Shown here: positions 1 to 8,015 of the stretch, piece after piece
How positions within the stretch are numbered: the stretch's first letter is position 1
How the letters are laid out: each line of letters opens with the position of its first letter
Origin: DAIOSQ01 sp036752465
Lineage (GTDB): Bacteria; Pseudomonadota; Gammaproteobacteria; Legionellales; Legionellaceae
Reading direction: 5' to 3'
Length of the DNA stretch: 18,929 bases
Assembly: GCA_036752465.1 (NCBI GenBank)
Contig: DAIOSQ010000026.1
Location: 1-18,929 of the forward strand
Notes under the pieces: generated by a model
Seen by the model: the letters and a program-made list of their open reading frames with translations, nothing else
The model's database searches: none
Told to the model about the DNA's origin: nothing
Position numbers and translations under genes: made by a program

Positions 1-774
1 GCCAATCCAAGTGAACATGCAATCATTGACGCAAACGCAAGACTTGCGCCCGGAGTTTCAGTAGGCCCTGGCTCTATAATTGGTGCCGATGTTGAGATTG
101 GTGAAAACACTTGGATTGGCCCTCATGTGGTCATTCAAGGTCCTACTAAAATCGGTAAAAACAATAAAATATTTCAGTTTGCATCGGTAGGCGATGAGCC
201 ACAGGATATTACGTACCAAGGTGAACCTACCCGTCTTGAAATTGGCGATGATAATATTATTCGCGAATTTACGATGATTAGCCGAGGGACGGTCAAAGGC
301 GGCGGCTTGACCAGGATAGGCAATAAAAATTTTTTCATGGCCTATTCACATGTTGGGCATGACTGCGCGGTAGGCAATGGCGTGATCATGACCAATTATT
401 CAGCTTTATCAGGTCATGTTACCGTAAATGATTATGCCAATATTGGCGGTTATTCCGCGGTGCATCAGTTTTGTTGCATCGGCGCGTACTCGTTTATTTC
501 TCGGGCAACCTACGTTACGAAAGATGTTTTACCTTATGTGATGCTGGCTGGACACACCACCACTGTATGTGGCATTAATACGGTGGGGTTACGCAGAAGA
601 GGATTTTCATCTTTGACCATAGACGCTTTGCGCAGAGCATACAAAATTATATTTCGCAAAGGCTTGACTGTGCAACAAGCTGTGGAAGAGTTGGAGCAAC
701 TTCGCCTCGAATGCCCAGAAGTCACCTTGATGATAGACGCATTGACGCAATCAACTAGAGGTATTGTGCGTTAA
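1..774 (+). CDS. lpxA: UDP-N-acetylglucosamine O-acyltransferase LpxA, 5' end cut by the window
   Basis: LpxA transfers an R-3-hydroxyacyl chain from acyl carrier protein to the 3-OH of UDP-GlcNAc, the first step of lipid A synthesis in the cytoplasm. The frame is open from base 1; 257 codons are present, and alignment from memory with the 262-residue E. coli enzyme suggests only about 5 N-terminal residues are missing. Hexapeptide repeats of the left-handed beta helix fill most of it (for example IGADVEIG and IGENTWIG). The catalytic His (E. coli H125) is window codon 120 in SHVGHD; H144 and H160 equivalents are codons 139 and 155 (SGHV, AVHQF). The C-terminal helical part ends STRGIVR, as is usual. 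Two positions differ from E. coli: Ser at 99 (codon 94) and Arg at 173 (codon 168), the acyl-chain ruler position. serS follows after 71 bp rather than lpxB. A GTG at 127 is internal, not the start. Confidence 0.95.
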   Translation, partial: ANPSEHAIIDANARLAPGVSVGPGSIIGADVEIGENTWIGPHVVIQGPTKIGKNNKIFQFASVGDEPQDITYQGEPTRLEIGDDNIIREFTMISRGTVKGGGLTRIGNKNFFMAYSHVGHDCAVGNGVIMTNYSALSGHVTVNDYANIGGYSAVHQFCCIGAYSFISRATYVTKDVLPYVMLAGHTTTVCGINTVGLRRRGFSSLTIDALRRAYKIIFRKGLTVQQAVEELEQLRLECPEVTLMIDALTQSTRGIVR

Positions 775-781
775 TGGATTT

Positions 782-810
782 TTGGCACTTCTCACTCCGA
801 GAGTTAGAGT
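782..810 (+). promoter_or_regulatory. Possible sigma70 promoter for serS
   Basis: TTGGCA (782-787) is followed after exactly 17 bp by TAGAGT (805-810), 35 bp upstream of the serS start. The -10 matches only 4 of 6 consensus bases. A short dyad, CACTC (793-797) and GAGTG (807-811), overlaps the -10. Read by eye only. Confidence 0.35.
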
Positions 811-845
811 GGTGGTGAATAGAAACAAGACATACAGGCATTGAG

Positions 846-2126
846 ATGATTGATCCCCATTTACTGCGTGAAAATCCGCATGGTATAGCTAAAATTTTGG
901 CCGATAGAGGTTTTTATTTTGATGCGGTAAGCTTTGCTGAGCTGGAAGCTCAGCGCAAAATCTTACAAGTAGAAACACAGGCTTTACAAAGCGAGCGTAA
1001 TTCGGCTTCAAAGCAAATCGGCATCGCAAAATCGCGGGGTGAAGATGCGGCAATCCTGTTAGCGGATGTCAGTCGGATTGCCAACTTACTTAACGCTAAA
1101 ACTCAAGCGCTAGAACAAGTGTTATACGCTATTGAAGCCATACATGTTGGGTTGCCTAATATCCCGCACGCATCTGTACCTGTCGGGAAAAATGAACATG
1201 ATAATGTTGAAGTGCGACGAGTGGGCACAATGCCTGTGTTTGACTTTGCCGTGAAATCCCACGATGAGCTAGGTGAGCAACTGGGTTTGATGGATTTTCA
1301 ATTATCTGCAAAAATCACGGGTAGCCGTTTTGTGGTCATGAAAGCACAGTTGGCACGTTTACATCGTGCGTTGGCACAATATATGCTGGATGTGCATACC
1401 CTTGAAAACGGCTATGAAGAAGTATATGTTCCTTATATTGTCAACAAAGACAGCTTGCTGGGCACTGGACAATTGCCGAAATTCGCAGATGATTTGTTTA
1501 AGTTAGCTGGCGAGGCTCCTTACTATTTGATATCAACAGCAGAAATTCCTGTTACCAACATGATGCGCGATTGTATTGTTGATGCGGCTTGCTTGCCCTT
1601 GCGTTTTGTTTGCCATTCGCCGTGTTTTCGTAGTGAGGCCGGATCGTATGGCAAAGATACCAAAGGAATGATTCGCCAACATCAATTTGAAAAAGTAGAA
1701 TTGGTTTGGATTAGCCGGCCAGAGCATTCTTATGCTGCGTTAGAATCATTGCTCAACCACGCGGAACTTATATTACAGCGCCTGGAATTACCGTATCGCG
1801 TGATGGCACTCTGCACAGGTGATATGGGGTCGAGCGCGGCAAAAACGTATGATTTAGAAGTGTGGTTACCCAGTCAACATGCCTATCGAGAAATTTCTTC
1901 ATGTAGCAATACCGAATCTTACCAAGCAAGGCGCATGCAAGCGCGCTGCAGGACGCCGCAAGCCAAAGAAACGCAATTGCTGCATACGTTGAATGGCTCA
2001 GGTCTTGCTGTGGGCAGAACCTTGGTCGCAGTTATGGAAAATTATCAGCAGGCTGATGGAAGTATCGATATTCCAGCTGTGCTACGGCCATACATGGCTG
2101 GTCAGACTCGTATCAAGGCATCTTAA
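846..2126 (+). CDS. serS: Seryl-tRNA synthetase (class II)
   Basis: SerRS charges tRNA-Ser (and tRNA-Sec) with serine in the cytoplasm. The 426-residue product has the usual family length. Residues about 28-100 are the charged helical arm that forms the tRNA-binding coiled coil. The catalytic core follows: TAEIPVTN (231-238) contacts the serine, motif 2 is FRSEAGSYGKDTKGMIRQHQ (261-280), EISSCSNTESYQARR (349-363) lies near the active site, and motif 3 is GSGLAVGRTLVAVMENY (384-400). The ATG at 846 gives the normal MIDPHLLREN start, although only a weak ribosome site is visible. It stands 71 bp after lpxA in the same direction, so it may be read from lpxA as well as from a possible promoter in the gap. 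All motifs are intact. Confidence 0.97.
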   Translation: MIDPHLLRENPHGIAKILADRGFYFDAVSFAELEAQRKILQVETQALQSERNSASKQIGIAKSRGEDAAILLADVSRIANLLNAKTQALEQVLYAIEAIHVGLPNIPHASVPVGKNEHDNVEVRRVGTMPVFDFAVKSHDELGEQLGLMDFQLSAKITGSRFVVMKAQLARLHRALAQYMLDVHTLENGYEEVYVPYIVNKDSLLGTGQLPKFADDLFKLAGEAPYYLISTAEIPVTNMMRDCIVDAACLPLRFVCHSPCFRSEAGSYGKDTKGMIRQHQFEKVELVWISRPEHSYAALESLLNHAELILQRLELPYRVMALCTGDMGSSAAKTYDLEVWLPSQHAYREISSCSNTESYQARRMQARCRTPQAKETQLLHTLNGSGLAVGRTLVAVMENYQQADGSIDIPAVLRPYMAGQTRIKAS

Positions 2127-2154
2127 GACAGATACCACAGTGCAAATCCATTTA

Positions 2155-2190
2155 GGCACGCGCCTTGTTGTCAAGTTGCGTTGCGTGCAC
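2155..2190. repeat. Inverted repeat between convergent serS and ZIP genes
   Basis: GCACGC and GCGTGC form a 6-bp stem (7 with a G-T pair) enclosing about 20 bases, in the 114-bp gap where serS (+) and the ZIP gene (-) converge. It could be part of a bidirectional termination region, but no T tract follows on either strand. The rest of the gap shows nothing recognisable. Confidence 0.3.
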
Positions 2191-2240
2191 ACACGTTTAC
2201 TGTGAGAACGGACCTCAGGTGCGATTGTTCGTTGCCACAA

Positions 2241-3017
2241 TCAAACGTAAGCCGCAACTGCCGCCATGATTAAAAAGCCAACAATCACGTAGCTGAAATC
2301 TCGCAGATTGCAACAACGCTGTACCATCACGCAGCGCTCCAAGCCATGCAAAGTTCCTAAATACAAAAAAGTTCCCGCGGATACGGCGACAAGGGTAGGG
2401 TCAAATAGGGTATGGGTGGTCATGTTATGGCCCATATTCCACCCTAAATACACGCCTAGCGGTGACATCAATGCAAATAAGATGAATAACAACCCCGCTT
2501 GGATGGTGCTGAGGCTACTCTTATTGAGCTGCATGGCAATAGCAAAACTTTCCGCCCATTTGTGGGCAATAATAGCAATAAACAACATGCCTACCAGCGC
2601 GTAATCATGACTAAAACCAAGCGCAGCCGCTAAAACTATGGAATGGAAAGACAGCATCAGCCAGGCTAGGATCGCAAACGCAGGGTGGGATGCGTGCTCA
2701 TGATGATATAACTCCTTACCAATATGCTCTAGCCATAAAAACAACAGAAAGACACTGCCGGTGATGATATATGCAAAAGGATATTGGTATCCCAGAGCAT
2801 GAAACATCACATTGGCTTCTGGCAACATATGTAACAAGCCTGCGCCTAAAAAAACGCCAGTGGCTAAGGTCTCGCCAACAGGGAAGTCAAAATTTTTTTC
2901 CTGTTGCAAGCGCTTTTTAAAGGGATACCAGCCTGCCAGCATAATTATGGCAAAGACGCTCAAAGCAAATATCAATTTTAATATGGTCAGATCAATGATC
3001 ATTATGTGGTTACTCAT
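2241..3017 (-). CDS. ZIP-family divalent metal (zinc) transporter
   Basis: ZIP proteins bring zinc or related divalent metals into the cytoplasm. The 258-residue product has about eight hydrophobic segments. Hallmarks are in TM4, FHSIVLAAALGF (H125), and TM5, AHKWAESFAIA (H152, E156), the two helices that form the metal site. A His-rich loop (HHEHASH, 105-111) precedes TM4. TM4 lacks the acidic residue of the common HSxxEG form: Leu is at that place, somewhat like the HSVVIG form of plant ZIPs. I chose the ATG at 3017 (MSNHIMIIDL); an in-frame TTG at 3050 would add 11 residues and the ATG coding MIIDL would remove 5. No strong ribosome site separates them. It lies 188 bp behind the CDF gene on the same strand. 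Metal identity is inferred from the family. Confidence 0.85.
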   Translation of the reverse strand: MSNHIMIIDLTILKLIFALSVFAIIMLAGWYPFKKRLQQEKNFDFPVGETLATGVFLGAGLLHMLPEANVMFHALGYQYPFAYIITGSVFLLFLWLEHIGKELYHHEHASHPAFAILAWLMLSFHSIVLAAALGFSHDYALVGMLFIAIIAHKWAESFAIAMQLNKSSLSTIQAGLLFILFALMSPLGVYLGWNMGHNMTTHTLFDPTLVAVSAGTFLYLGTLHGLERCVMVQRCCNLRDFSYVIVGFLIMAAVAAYV

Positions 3018-3071
3018 ACTTATACTCTGGTTCTGGCTAGGGCTAGACAAGCGTTACAACGCCGCTTGGAC

Positions 3072-3096
3072 TGCGTTACTTTGTTCACAACACGCA
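3072..3096. repeat. Imperfect dyad upstream of the ZIP gene
   Basis: TGCGT (3072-3076) and ACGCA (3092-3096) flank a 15-base centre that contains TTGTTCACAA. It lies 55-80 bp upstream of the ZIP start, a place where a metal regulator could bind, but it does not resemble the Zur box I know. I see no convincing -35/-10 pair in the 3018-3205 gap. Confidence 0.2.
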
Positions 3097-3205
3097 ATCC
3101 GTATATGTCTGCGGTACTGTGGAGCAGTGCATGATGTTCTGTGAAAAGCATTTGCGTTTCTGCGGACTAGCAACGGGGCACTGGTTTGCATTGCATTGAC
3201 TGCAC

Positions 3206-4330
3206 CTAGCAGACTTCGTTGTTTATCAAGCAGCGAATTTTGATATGATTTGCTTTGTTTTGCAAATCTTTGTGAATATTATTCTGCAATGCTTGTCGTA
3301 TGTGCTGCGTGTTGTTTGTCCATAAGTCAATAATAACTTCGCCATCAAGGTAGTGCAGCAGCCAATATTGAATGTCAGGATATGTTTGTTGCCAGGGCAC
3401 TAACAAATGTTTTTCCAACCAAGCACGATTTGGTAAATGAAACGATGGACAATTGGCTTCATCATCTTCAGGGTCGACATGTACGGTAACATCGGATACT
3501 TTGGCAATGGTGCGACACAAATGGCGATGTACATGTTGTGCTATATAATGGCCTTCTGAGACAGAAATATAGGGTGCTACCAAAATATGTACGTCAATCA
3601 GAATATCCTGGCCCATAGAGCGCGTGCGCAATTGGTGAATCTTTTTAACGCCATTAACCTGTAAAATCGCTTGTTCAATGGCATGCAGTACATCTTGCTC
3701 GACAGCGGTATCAACCAACTGTTTGACACTATCCCAGCCATAATTCCAACCCATATATATGATCATGCCACCCACGATCAAGGCTGAAGCTGGGTCAAGG
3801 TGCGGAATATGTAATGCGCTGCCGATCAAGCCAACCAATACCACGAAGGAAGACCAAGCGTCAGAGCGGTGGTGCCATGCATTGGCAATGATCAGCTGTG
3901 ATTGGATGCGCTCGCCAATATGGCGGGTATAATGGAACAAACCCTCGTTGGCTAGTATCGAAAATAAGGCCACTGGTAACGCGCAAATCGAAGGATTAGG
4001 ATGATATGCTTGTAATAGAATCTCCATCGAATCCCAAATAATGCCACAGCCGGTTAAAATCAATAGCAAGGCAAGTAACAAAGTTGCAGCGGTTTCTATG
4101 CGTTGATGACCATAGGGGTGGCTATCATCGACAGGTTGACCACCATATTTAGAAGCAAAAATTACCATGATATCGGTGAGCAAATCGGCGAAAGAATGCA
4201 CCCCATCTGCAATCAGGGCATGCGAATGAAACCATATACCACCAATAAGTTTGAGCATGCCCAAAAAAAAATTGATTATAGCACCCAACAAGGTAATTCT
4301 TTTAGCCGCAGTAAATCGTGTTTTATTCAC
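3206..4330 (-). CDS. Cation diffusion facilitator (CDF) metal efflux transporter
   Basis: CDF proteins export Zn2+, Fe2+ or similar metals from the cytoplasm in exchange for protons. The 374-residue product has six predicted membrane helices in residues 10-200. The metal site is visible as HSFAD in TM2 (H45, D49) and HHRSD in TM5 (H153, D157); the HxxxD/HxxxD pair is typical of zinc-preferring members, where E. coli FieF has Asp at 45. HPYGHQRIE (71-79) after TM2 is a family signature. Residues about 205-290 form the cytoplasmic dimerisation domain, ending HVDPEDDE, and an 80-residue tail follows, as I recall for the longer proteobacterial subfamily. The start is a GTG at 4330 inside the end of the upstream acetoacetyl-CoA synthetase gene (8-bp overlap), with GGGAAG placed about 6 bases before it, so translation is probably coupled. 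Confidence 0.93.
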   Translation of the reverse strand: MNKTRFTAAKRITLLGAIINFFLGMLKLIGGIWFHSHALIADGVHSFADLLTDIMVIFASKYGGQPVDDSHPYGHQRIETAATLLLALLLILTGCGIIWDSMEILLQAYHPNPSICALPVALFSILANEGLFHYTRHIGERIQSQLIIANAWHHRSDAWSSFVVLVGLIGSALHIPHLDPASALIVGGMIIYMGWNYGWDSVKQLVDTAVEQDVLHAIEQAILQVNGVKKIHQLRTRSMGQDILIDVHILVAPYISVSEGHYIAQHVHRHLCRTIAKVSDVTVHVDPEDDEANCPSFHLPNRAWLEKHLLVPWQQTYPDIQYWLLHYLDGEVIIDLWTNNTQHIRQALQNNIHKDLQNKANHIKIRCLINNEVC

Positions 4331-6260
4331 GTAGTTCTTCCCGATTGCGATATTCGTTTAAGGATTCAGGATTAGACAATGAGCCTATATTGGCAATGTC
4401 TTCGCCCATGACCGCTTGCTTAACCGCTAGTTCAACAATTTTACCGTTGAGGGTGCGTGGAATATCATGGACTTGAATAATCTTCGCTGGCACATGACGT
4501 GGGGATGCGTTGTGGCGAATGAATCTTTTAATGACATGTATCAGTGCTGCGTCAAGTTTAACCTTATCCTGTAATTTAACAAACAACACGACACGCACAT
4601 CGTTCGCAAAAGGTTGCCCTATGACGATACTTTCCAATACTTCGGGGACTTTTGCAACTTGGCGGTAAATTTCTGCGGTACCAATTCTTACGCCGCCTGG
4701 GTTGAGCGTGGCGTCTGAGCGACCGTAAATAATCACGCCGTGGTGCGGGGTGATTTCGGCAAAATCGCCATGCGTCCAAACCCCAGGGAAACGCGCAAAA
4801 TAAGTTTTGTGATAACGGTGGTTGCCAGGATCGTGCCAAAAGCCCACAGGCATCGCAGGGAATGCTTGTGTACACACCAACTCGCCGCGTTGATGCTCAA
4901 CGGCGTGACCATGCTCTTGATATATTGCTACTCGTAATCCCAGACCTATACATTGAATTTCACCAGGGTAAACTGGCAGCATAGGATTGCCTAGCGCAAA
5001 ACAAGAAATAATATCAGTGCCACCAGATATCGAGGACAGTTGCAGATCAGCCTTTACCGCATGATAAATATATTCGTAGTGTGATGGCAACAATGGTGAG
5101 CCAGTGGATAAAATACAGCGCAATGAAGACAGTGTATGCTGTTGCTTGGGGGTGCAGCCGGCTTGTTCAACACTGGCAATGAACTTCGCACTCGTGCCGA
5201 ATATGTTGATATGTTCTTCGTCAATAAGTCTAAACATTCGAGATGCGTTTGGATAGACCGGTGAGCCATCGTATAATGTCAGCGTGGCACCCAATGCTAA
5301 GCCGGAAACCATCCAATTCCACATCATCCAGCCGCAGGTGGTATAAAAGCAGAGGTTGTCAGTCGATTGCAAATCGCTATGCAAGGCTAATTCTTTGATA
5401 TGTTGCAACAATGTACCACCGGCACCATGCACGATACATTTTGGTGGACCTGTGGTGCCCGAAGAAAAAAGAATGTATACCGGATGATCAAATGGCAGAT
5501 GTGTGAAAGTCAGCGCTATGTCATGTTGTTTGAAACTATGCCAATCAAGCGCGTTTGGTATCGATTGTGTGCTGTGGTGTCCTTGCAGAACAATGACCGT
5601 ATGTTGCACCGATGGTAATGCTGCAGCGACCGCGCGTATTTTGCTCAAAATCTCAAAAGTTTTGCCTTGATAGGATTGTTCGTCTACCGCAAAAATAATT
5701 TTTGGCGCGATTGGCCGCAACCGATCCAGCAGCGCCTGCTCACCGAAATCGGGCGAGCAACAGCACCAAATCGCGCCGATGGCGGTGGTAGCTAGCATAG
5801 CGACCACTGTTTGATAAATATTGGGCATGACGCCAGCCACTCTATCGCCTACTTCCACACCCTGGGCTTGCAGTCCGGCAGCGACTGCGGCAACTTCTTT
5901 ATATAGCTCTGCGTAGGTGATGACACGTCGCGGGCCTTGTTCCTGAATGCAAATTAAGGCTGGATGAGTATCCCGCCGCGACAATAGTTTTTCAGCAAAA
6001 TTTAAGGTTGCACCTTGGAACCATCTGGCTTGCAGCATATCGTCGGGGTTGGTGAGAATAGTGTGGGCTGGGCTGGCAAAGGTGATATGAAAAAATTCAG
6101 TCAAAGCTTGCCAGAAATATGCGGGGTGTTGGATGGACCAATGATACAGATTTTGGTAATCATGATGAAATGTTTGATGATATGTTTCTGCAACGAATTG
6201 CATAAATTGCCACATCTGAGTGTGTTCTGGATGTTTGGGCTTCCAGAGTGGCTGACTCAT
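4323..6260 (-). CDS. aacS: Acetoacetyl-CoA synthetase (acetoacetate-CoA ligase)
   Basis: This enzyme of the adenylate-forming ANL superfamily activates acetoacetate to acetoacetyl-CoA with ATP, feeding ketone bodies or polyhydroxybutyrate breakdown products into acetyl-CoA metabolism. The 645-residue length is the family norm. The N-terminal cap occupies residues 1-100; the phosphate-binding loop is SSGTTGPPK (266-274), GWMMWNWMVSG (310-320) and SGGTDI (412-417) are conserved core motifs, THGDF (496-500) holds the Asp that binds ribose, and PRTLNGK (601-607) carries the catalytic lysine K607. WMMWNW and the overall length favour acetoacetyl-CoA over acetyl-CoA synthetase. The ATG at 6258-6260 has AGG about 8 bases upstream, and a promoter-like pair lies in the divergent region. 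The gene's 3' end overlaps the CDF start, suggesting one transcript. Confidence 0.95.
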   Translation of the reverse strand: MSQPLWKPKHPEHTQMWQFMQFVAETYHQTFHHDYQNLYHWSIQHPAYFWQALTEFFHITFASPAHTILTNPDDMLQARWFQGATLNFAEKLLSRRDTHPALICIQEQGPRRVITYAELYKEVAAVAAGLQAQGVEVGDRVAGVMPNIYQTVVAMLATTAIGAIWCCCSPDFGEQALLDRLRPIAPKIIFAVDEQSYQGKTFEILSKIRAVAAALPSVQHTVIVLQGHHSTQSIPNALDWHSFKQHDIALTFTHLPFDHPVYILFSSGTTGPPKCIVHGAGGTLLQHIKELALHSDLQSTDNLCFYTTCGWMMWNWMVSGLALGATLTLYDGSPVYPNASRMFRLIDEEHINIFGTSAKFIASVEQAGCTPKQQHTLSSLRCILSTGSPLLPSHYEYIYHAVKADLQLSSISGGTDIISCFALGNPMLPVYPGEIQCIGLGLRVAIYQEHGHAVEHQRGELVCTQAFPAMPVGFWHDPGNHRYHKTYFARFPGVWTHGDFAEITPHHGVIIYGRSDATLNPGGVRIGTAEIYRQVAKVPEVLESIVIGQPFANDVRVVLFVKLQDKVKLDAALIHVIKRFIRHNASPRHVPAKIIQVHDIPRTLNGKIVELAVKQAVMGEDIANIGSLSNPESLNEYRNREELRE

Positions 6261-6293
6261 CCTTGTTACCTACTTTCGTGTGCGTATGCATGC

Positions 6294-6322
6294 ATTGTAT
6301 GAGAGTTTTTGTGTATAGCCAA
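6294..6322 (-). promoter_or_regulatory. Predicted sigma70 promoter for aacS-CDF
   Basis: On the minus strand TTGGCT (6322-6317) and TACAAT (6299-6294) are separated by 17 bp, matching 4 and 5 of 6 consensus bases. Transcription would start near 6287, giving a leader of about 27 bases. Confidence 0.55.
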
Positions 6323-6382
6323 TAGGACTCTAGCAAAAGGCCACTGCCAGGTGCGTGAAATTGTACCGTACCGAGATGACAT

Positions 6383-6411
6383 TTGCTGAGTATGCGCTTG
6401 TATGGGATAAT
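6383..6411 (+). promoter_or_regulatory. Predicted recA promoter with extended -10
   Basis: TTGCTG (6383-6388) and GATAAT (6406-6411) are 17 bp apart, and TGG directly before the -10 gives an extended -10 (TGnGATAAT). Transcription would start near 6418 and leave a leader of about 108 bases before recA. I found no CTGT-N8-ACAG LexA box in 6301-6525. Confidence 0.55.
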
Positions 6412-6490
6412 TCAAGCAAGTCTCAACATGTCACTGTTTATCCCGATCGCCAAGTTTGTGGCAATAGGTGTGCGCAGTTACCTCAAAACG

Positions 6491-6506
6491 GGCGTGGTGA
6501 CACGCC
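6491..6506 (+). promoter_or_regulatory. Hairpin with GTGA tetraloop in the recA leader
   Basis: GGCGTG (6491-6496), loop GTGA, CACGCC (6501-6506) make a perfect 6-bp GC-rich stem, extendable by a G-T pair, capped by a GNRA-class tetraloop. It ends 8 bases before the recA ribosome site (AAAGGTG, 6514-6520). There is no T tract, so it is not a terminator; it may affect translation initiation or RNA stability. Confidence 0.5.
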
Positions 6507-6525
6507 TTCAACCAAAGGTGATGGA

Positions 6526-7575
6526 ATGGAAGATAATAAACAAAAAGCATTAAATGCGGCACTATCACAAATTGAAAGACAGTTTGGTAAAGGTTCTGTG
6601 ATGCGAATGGGCGATAGTAACACAGGGCGTGATATTGAGGCTATCTCAACGGGTTCGTTAGGACTTGATATTGCTTTGGGTATCGGTGGCTTACCAAAGG
6701 GACGGGTTATAGAAATTTATGGGCCTGAATCTTCCGGTAAAACCACATTGACCTTGCAAGTGATCGCTGAATGTCAAAAAATCGGTGGTACGGCAGCATT
6801 TATCGATGCTGAGCATGCCTTAGATCCTGGGTATGCGGCAAAACTAGGGGTGAAGGTCGACGAACTTTTGATTTCGCAACCTGATACTGGCGAACAAGCG
6901 TTGGAAATTACCGATATGCTGGTACGATCTGGTGCGGTTGATGTGGTGATTATTGACTCAGTAGCAGCACTTACCCCTAAAGCTGAAATTGAGGGCGAAA
7001 TGGGTGATACCCATGTTGGATTACAAGCGCGGTTGATGTCACAGGCGCTGCGGAAATTAACTGCGAATATTAAGCGTACGAACACCCTGGTGATTTTTAT
7101 TAATCAAATTCGCATGAAGATCGGCGTGATGTTTGGTAGTCCAGAAACCACGACTGGCGGCAATGCACTGAAGTTTTATGCATCGGTCCGACTGGACATC
7201 AGAAGAATAGGCTCTATCAAAAAAGGCGAGGAAATCCTTGGTAGTGAGACACGTGTTAAAGTAGTTAAAAATAAAGTTTCGCCGCCATTTAGGGTGGCTG
7301 AATTTGATATTTTGTACAATGAAGGCATCTCACGTGAGAGCGAAATTATTCATCTGGCTACGCAACTTAATCTTATCGAAAAATCAGGCGCTTGGTATAG
7401 TTACAATCAACAAAAGATAGGGCAAGGTAAAGACAATGTGCGTTTGTACTTAAAGGAAAATCCCGCGATAAGCGAGCTCTTGGAGCAGAAAATTCGTGCT
7501 GAGTTACTGGTCAAACAGAGTGCGGTTGTGTCAAAGGATGCCAACGAGAGTGTTTTAGAGTATATGGATGAGTAA
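6526..7575 (+). CDS. recA: Recombinase RecA
   Basis: RecA polymerises on single-stranded DNA, drives homologous pairing and strand exchange, and where LexA exists stimulates its self-cleavage. The 349-residue product has the family length. The Walker A loop is GPESSGKTT (66-74), the Walker B strand is VVIIDSVAAL (140-149), and L1/L2 loop regions are intact, with VMFGSPETTTGGNALKFYAS (201-220) covering L2 and the following strand. The C-terminus ends acidic (YMDE), as is usual. The reading frame stays open upstream to 6355, but those 57 codons are not RecA-like and overlap the predicted promoter; the ATG at 6526 starts MEDNKQKAL, like known RecA proteins, and is preceded by AAAGGTG. recX overlaps the last 8 bases. 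Confidence 0.98.
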   Translation: MEDNKQKALNAALSQIERQFGKGSVMRMGDSNTGRDIEAISTGSLGLDIALGIGGLPKGRVIEIYGPESSGKTTLTLQVIAECQKIGGTAAFIDAEHALDPGYAAKLGVKVDELLISQPDTGEQALEITDMLVRSGAVDVVIIDSVAALTPKAEIEGEMGDTHVGLQARLMSQALRKLTANIKRTNTLVIFINQIRMKIGVMFGSPETTTGGNALKFYASVRLDIRRIGSIKKGEEILGSETRVKVVKNKVSPPFRVAEFDILYNEGISRESEIIHLATQLNLIEKSGAWYSYNQQKIGQGKDNVRLYLKENPAISELLEQKIRAELLVKQSAVVSKDANESVLEYMDE

Positions 7576-8014
7576 TGCGTTTAACACAGCTTGCCGTTGT
7601 TTGGCGATACGTGAACATGGTGCGCGTGAATTGCTCGACAAATTGCAACAAAAAGGTTACAACAACGCAGAAAGTATGGCAGCATTGCAGCAATGCCAAC
7701 GTCTGGGTTTGCAGAGCGATAGCCGATTTGTTGAGGGTTTTTGCCATGCGCGCATCCGGCAAGGCTATGGCCCAGATAGAATTATGCGAGACTTGCATAA
7801 GGTTAATATTCCCAAAGAATTGATTGTCGATGTTTTTTTACAGCAACGGCCGGATTGGTTACAATGTGCTAAAGACGTCCTGCTGAAAAAATATCGCCAT
7901 CTTGCTAATTATTCCTATCATGATATGCAAAAACAAAAACAATTTTTACGCTATCGTGGCTTTGCGGTTGATACAATTTCACAAGTCTTTAAAGAACTCA
8001 TAAACACAGAATAA
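7568..8014 (+). CDS. recX: RecA regulatory protein RecX
   Basis: RecX binds RecA filaments and limits their growth and activity. The 148-residue product is nearly all helical and shows the family's three-helix repeat pattern: AIREHGARELLDKLQQKGY near the N-terminus, a middle repeat (RFVEGFCHARIRQGYGPDRI), and KKYRH plus FLRYRGF in the C-terminal repeat. Its ATG lies inside the end of recA (8-bp overlap), so recX is probably translated by coupling, which would keep its amount well below RecA. alaS begins 1 bp after its stop. Similarity is recognised from the motif pattern and the position behind recA, which is the classic location. Confidence 0.93.
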   Translation: MSNAFNTACRCLAIREHGARELLDKLQQKGYNNAESMAALQQCQRLGLQSDSRFVEGFCHARIRQGYGPDRIMRDLHKVNIPKELIVDVFLQQRPDWLQCAKDVLLKKYRHLANYSYHDMQKQKQFLRYRGFAVDTISQVFKELINTE

Positions 8015-8015
8015 G

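Noticed and set aside
2812..3144. 110-codon plus-strand frame over the ZIP gene start
   Set aside because: It is the mirror of the ZIP coding sequence; its hydrophobic part comes from the opposite strand of membrane helices.
6355..6525. 57-codon N-terminal extension of the recA frame
   Set aside because: It overlaps the predicted promoter and hairpin, is unlike any RecA N-terminus, and the ATG at 6526 has a ribosome site and the standard start.
6301..6525. LexA box search upstream of recA
   Set aside because: CTG words at about 6343, 6386 and 6433 have no CAG at the required distance, so no box is annotated.
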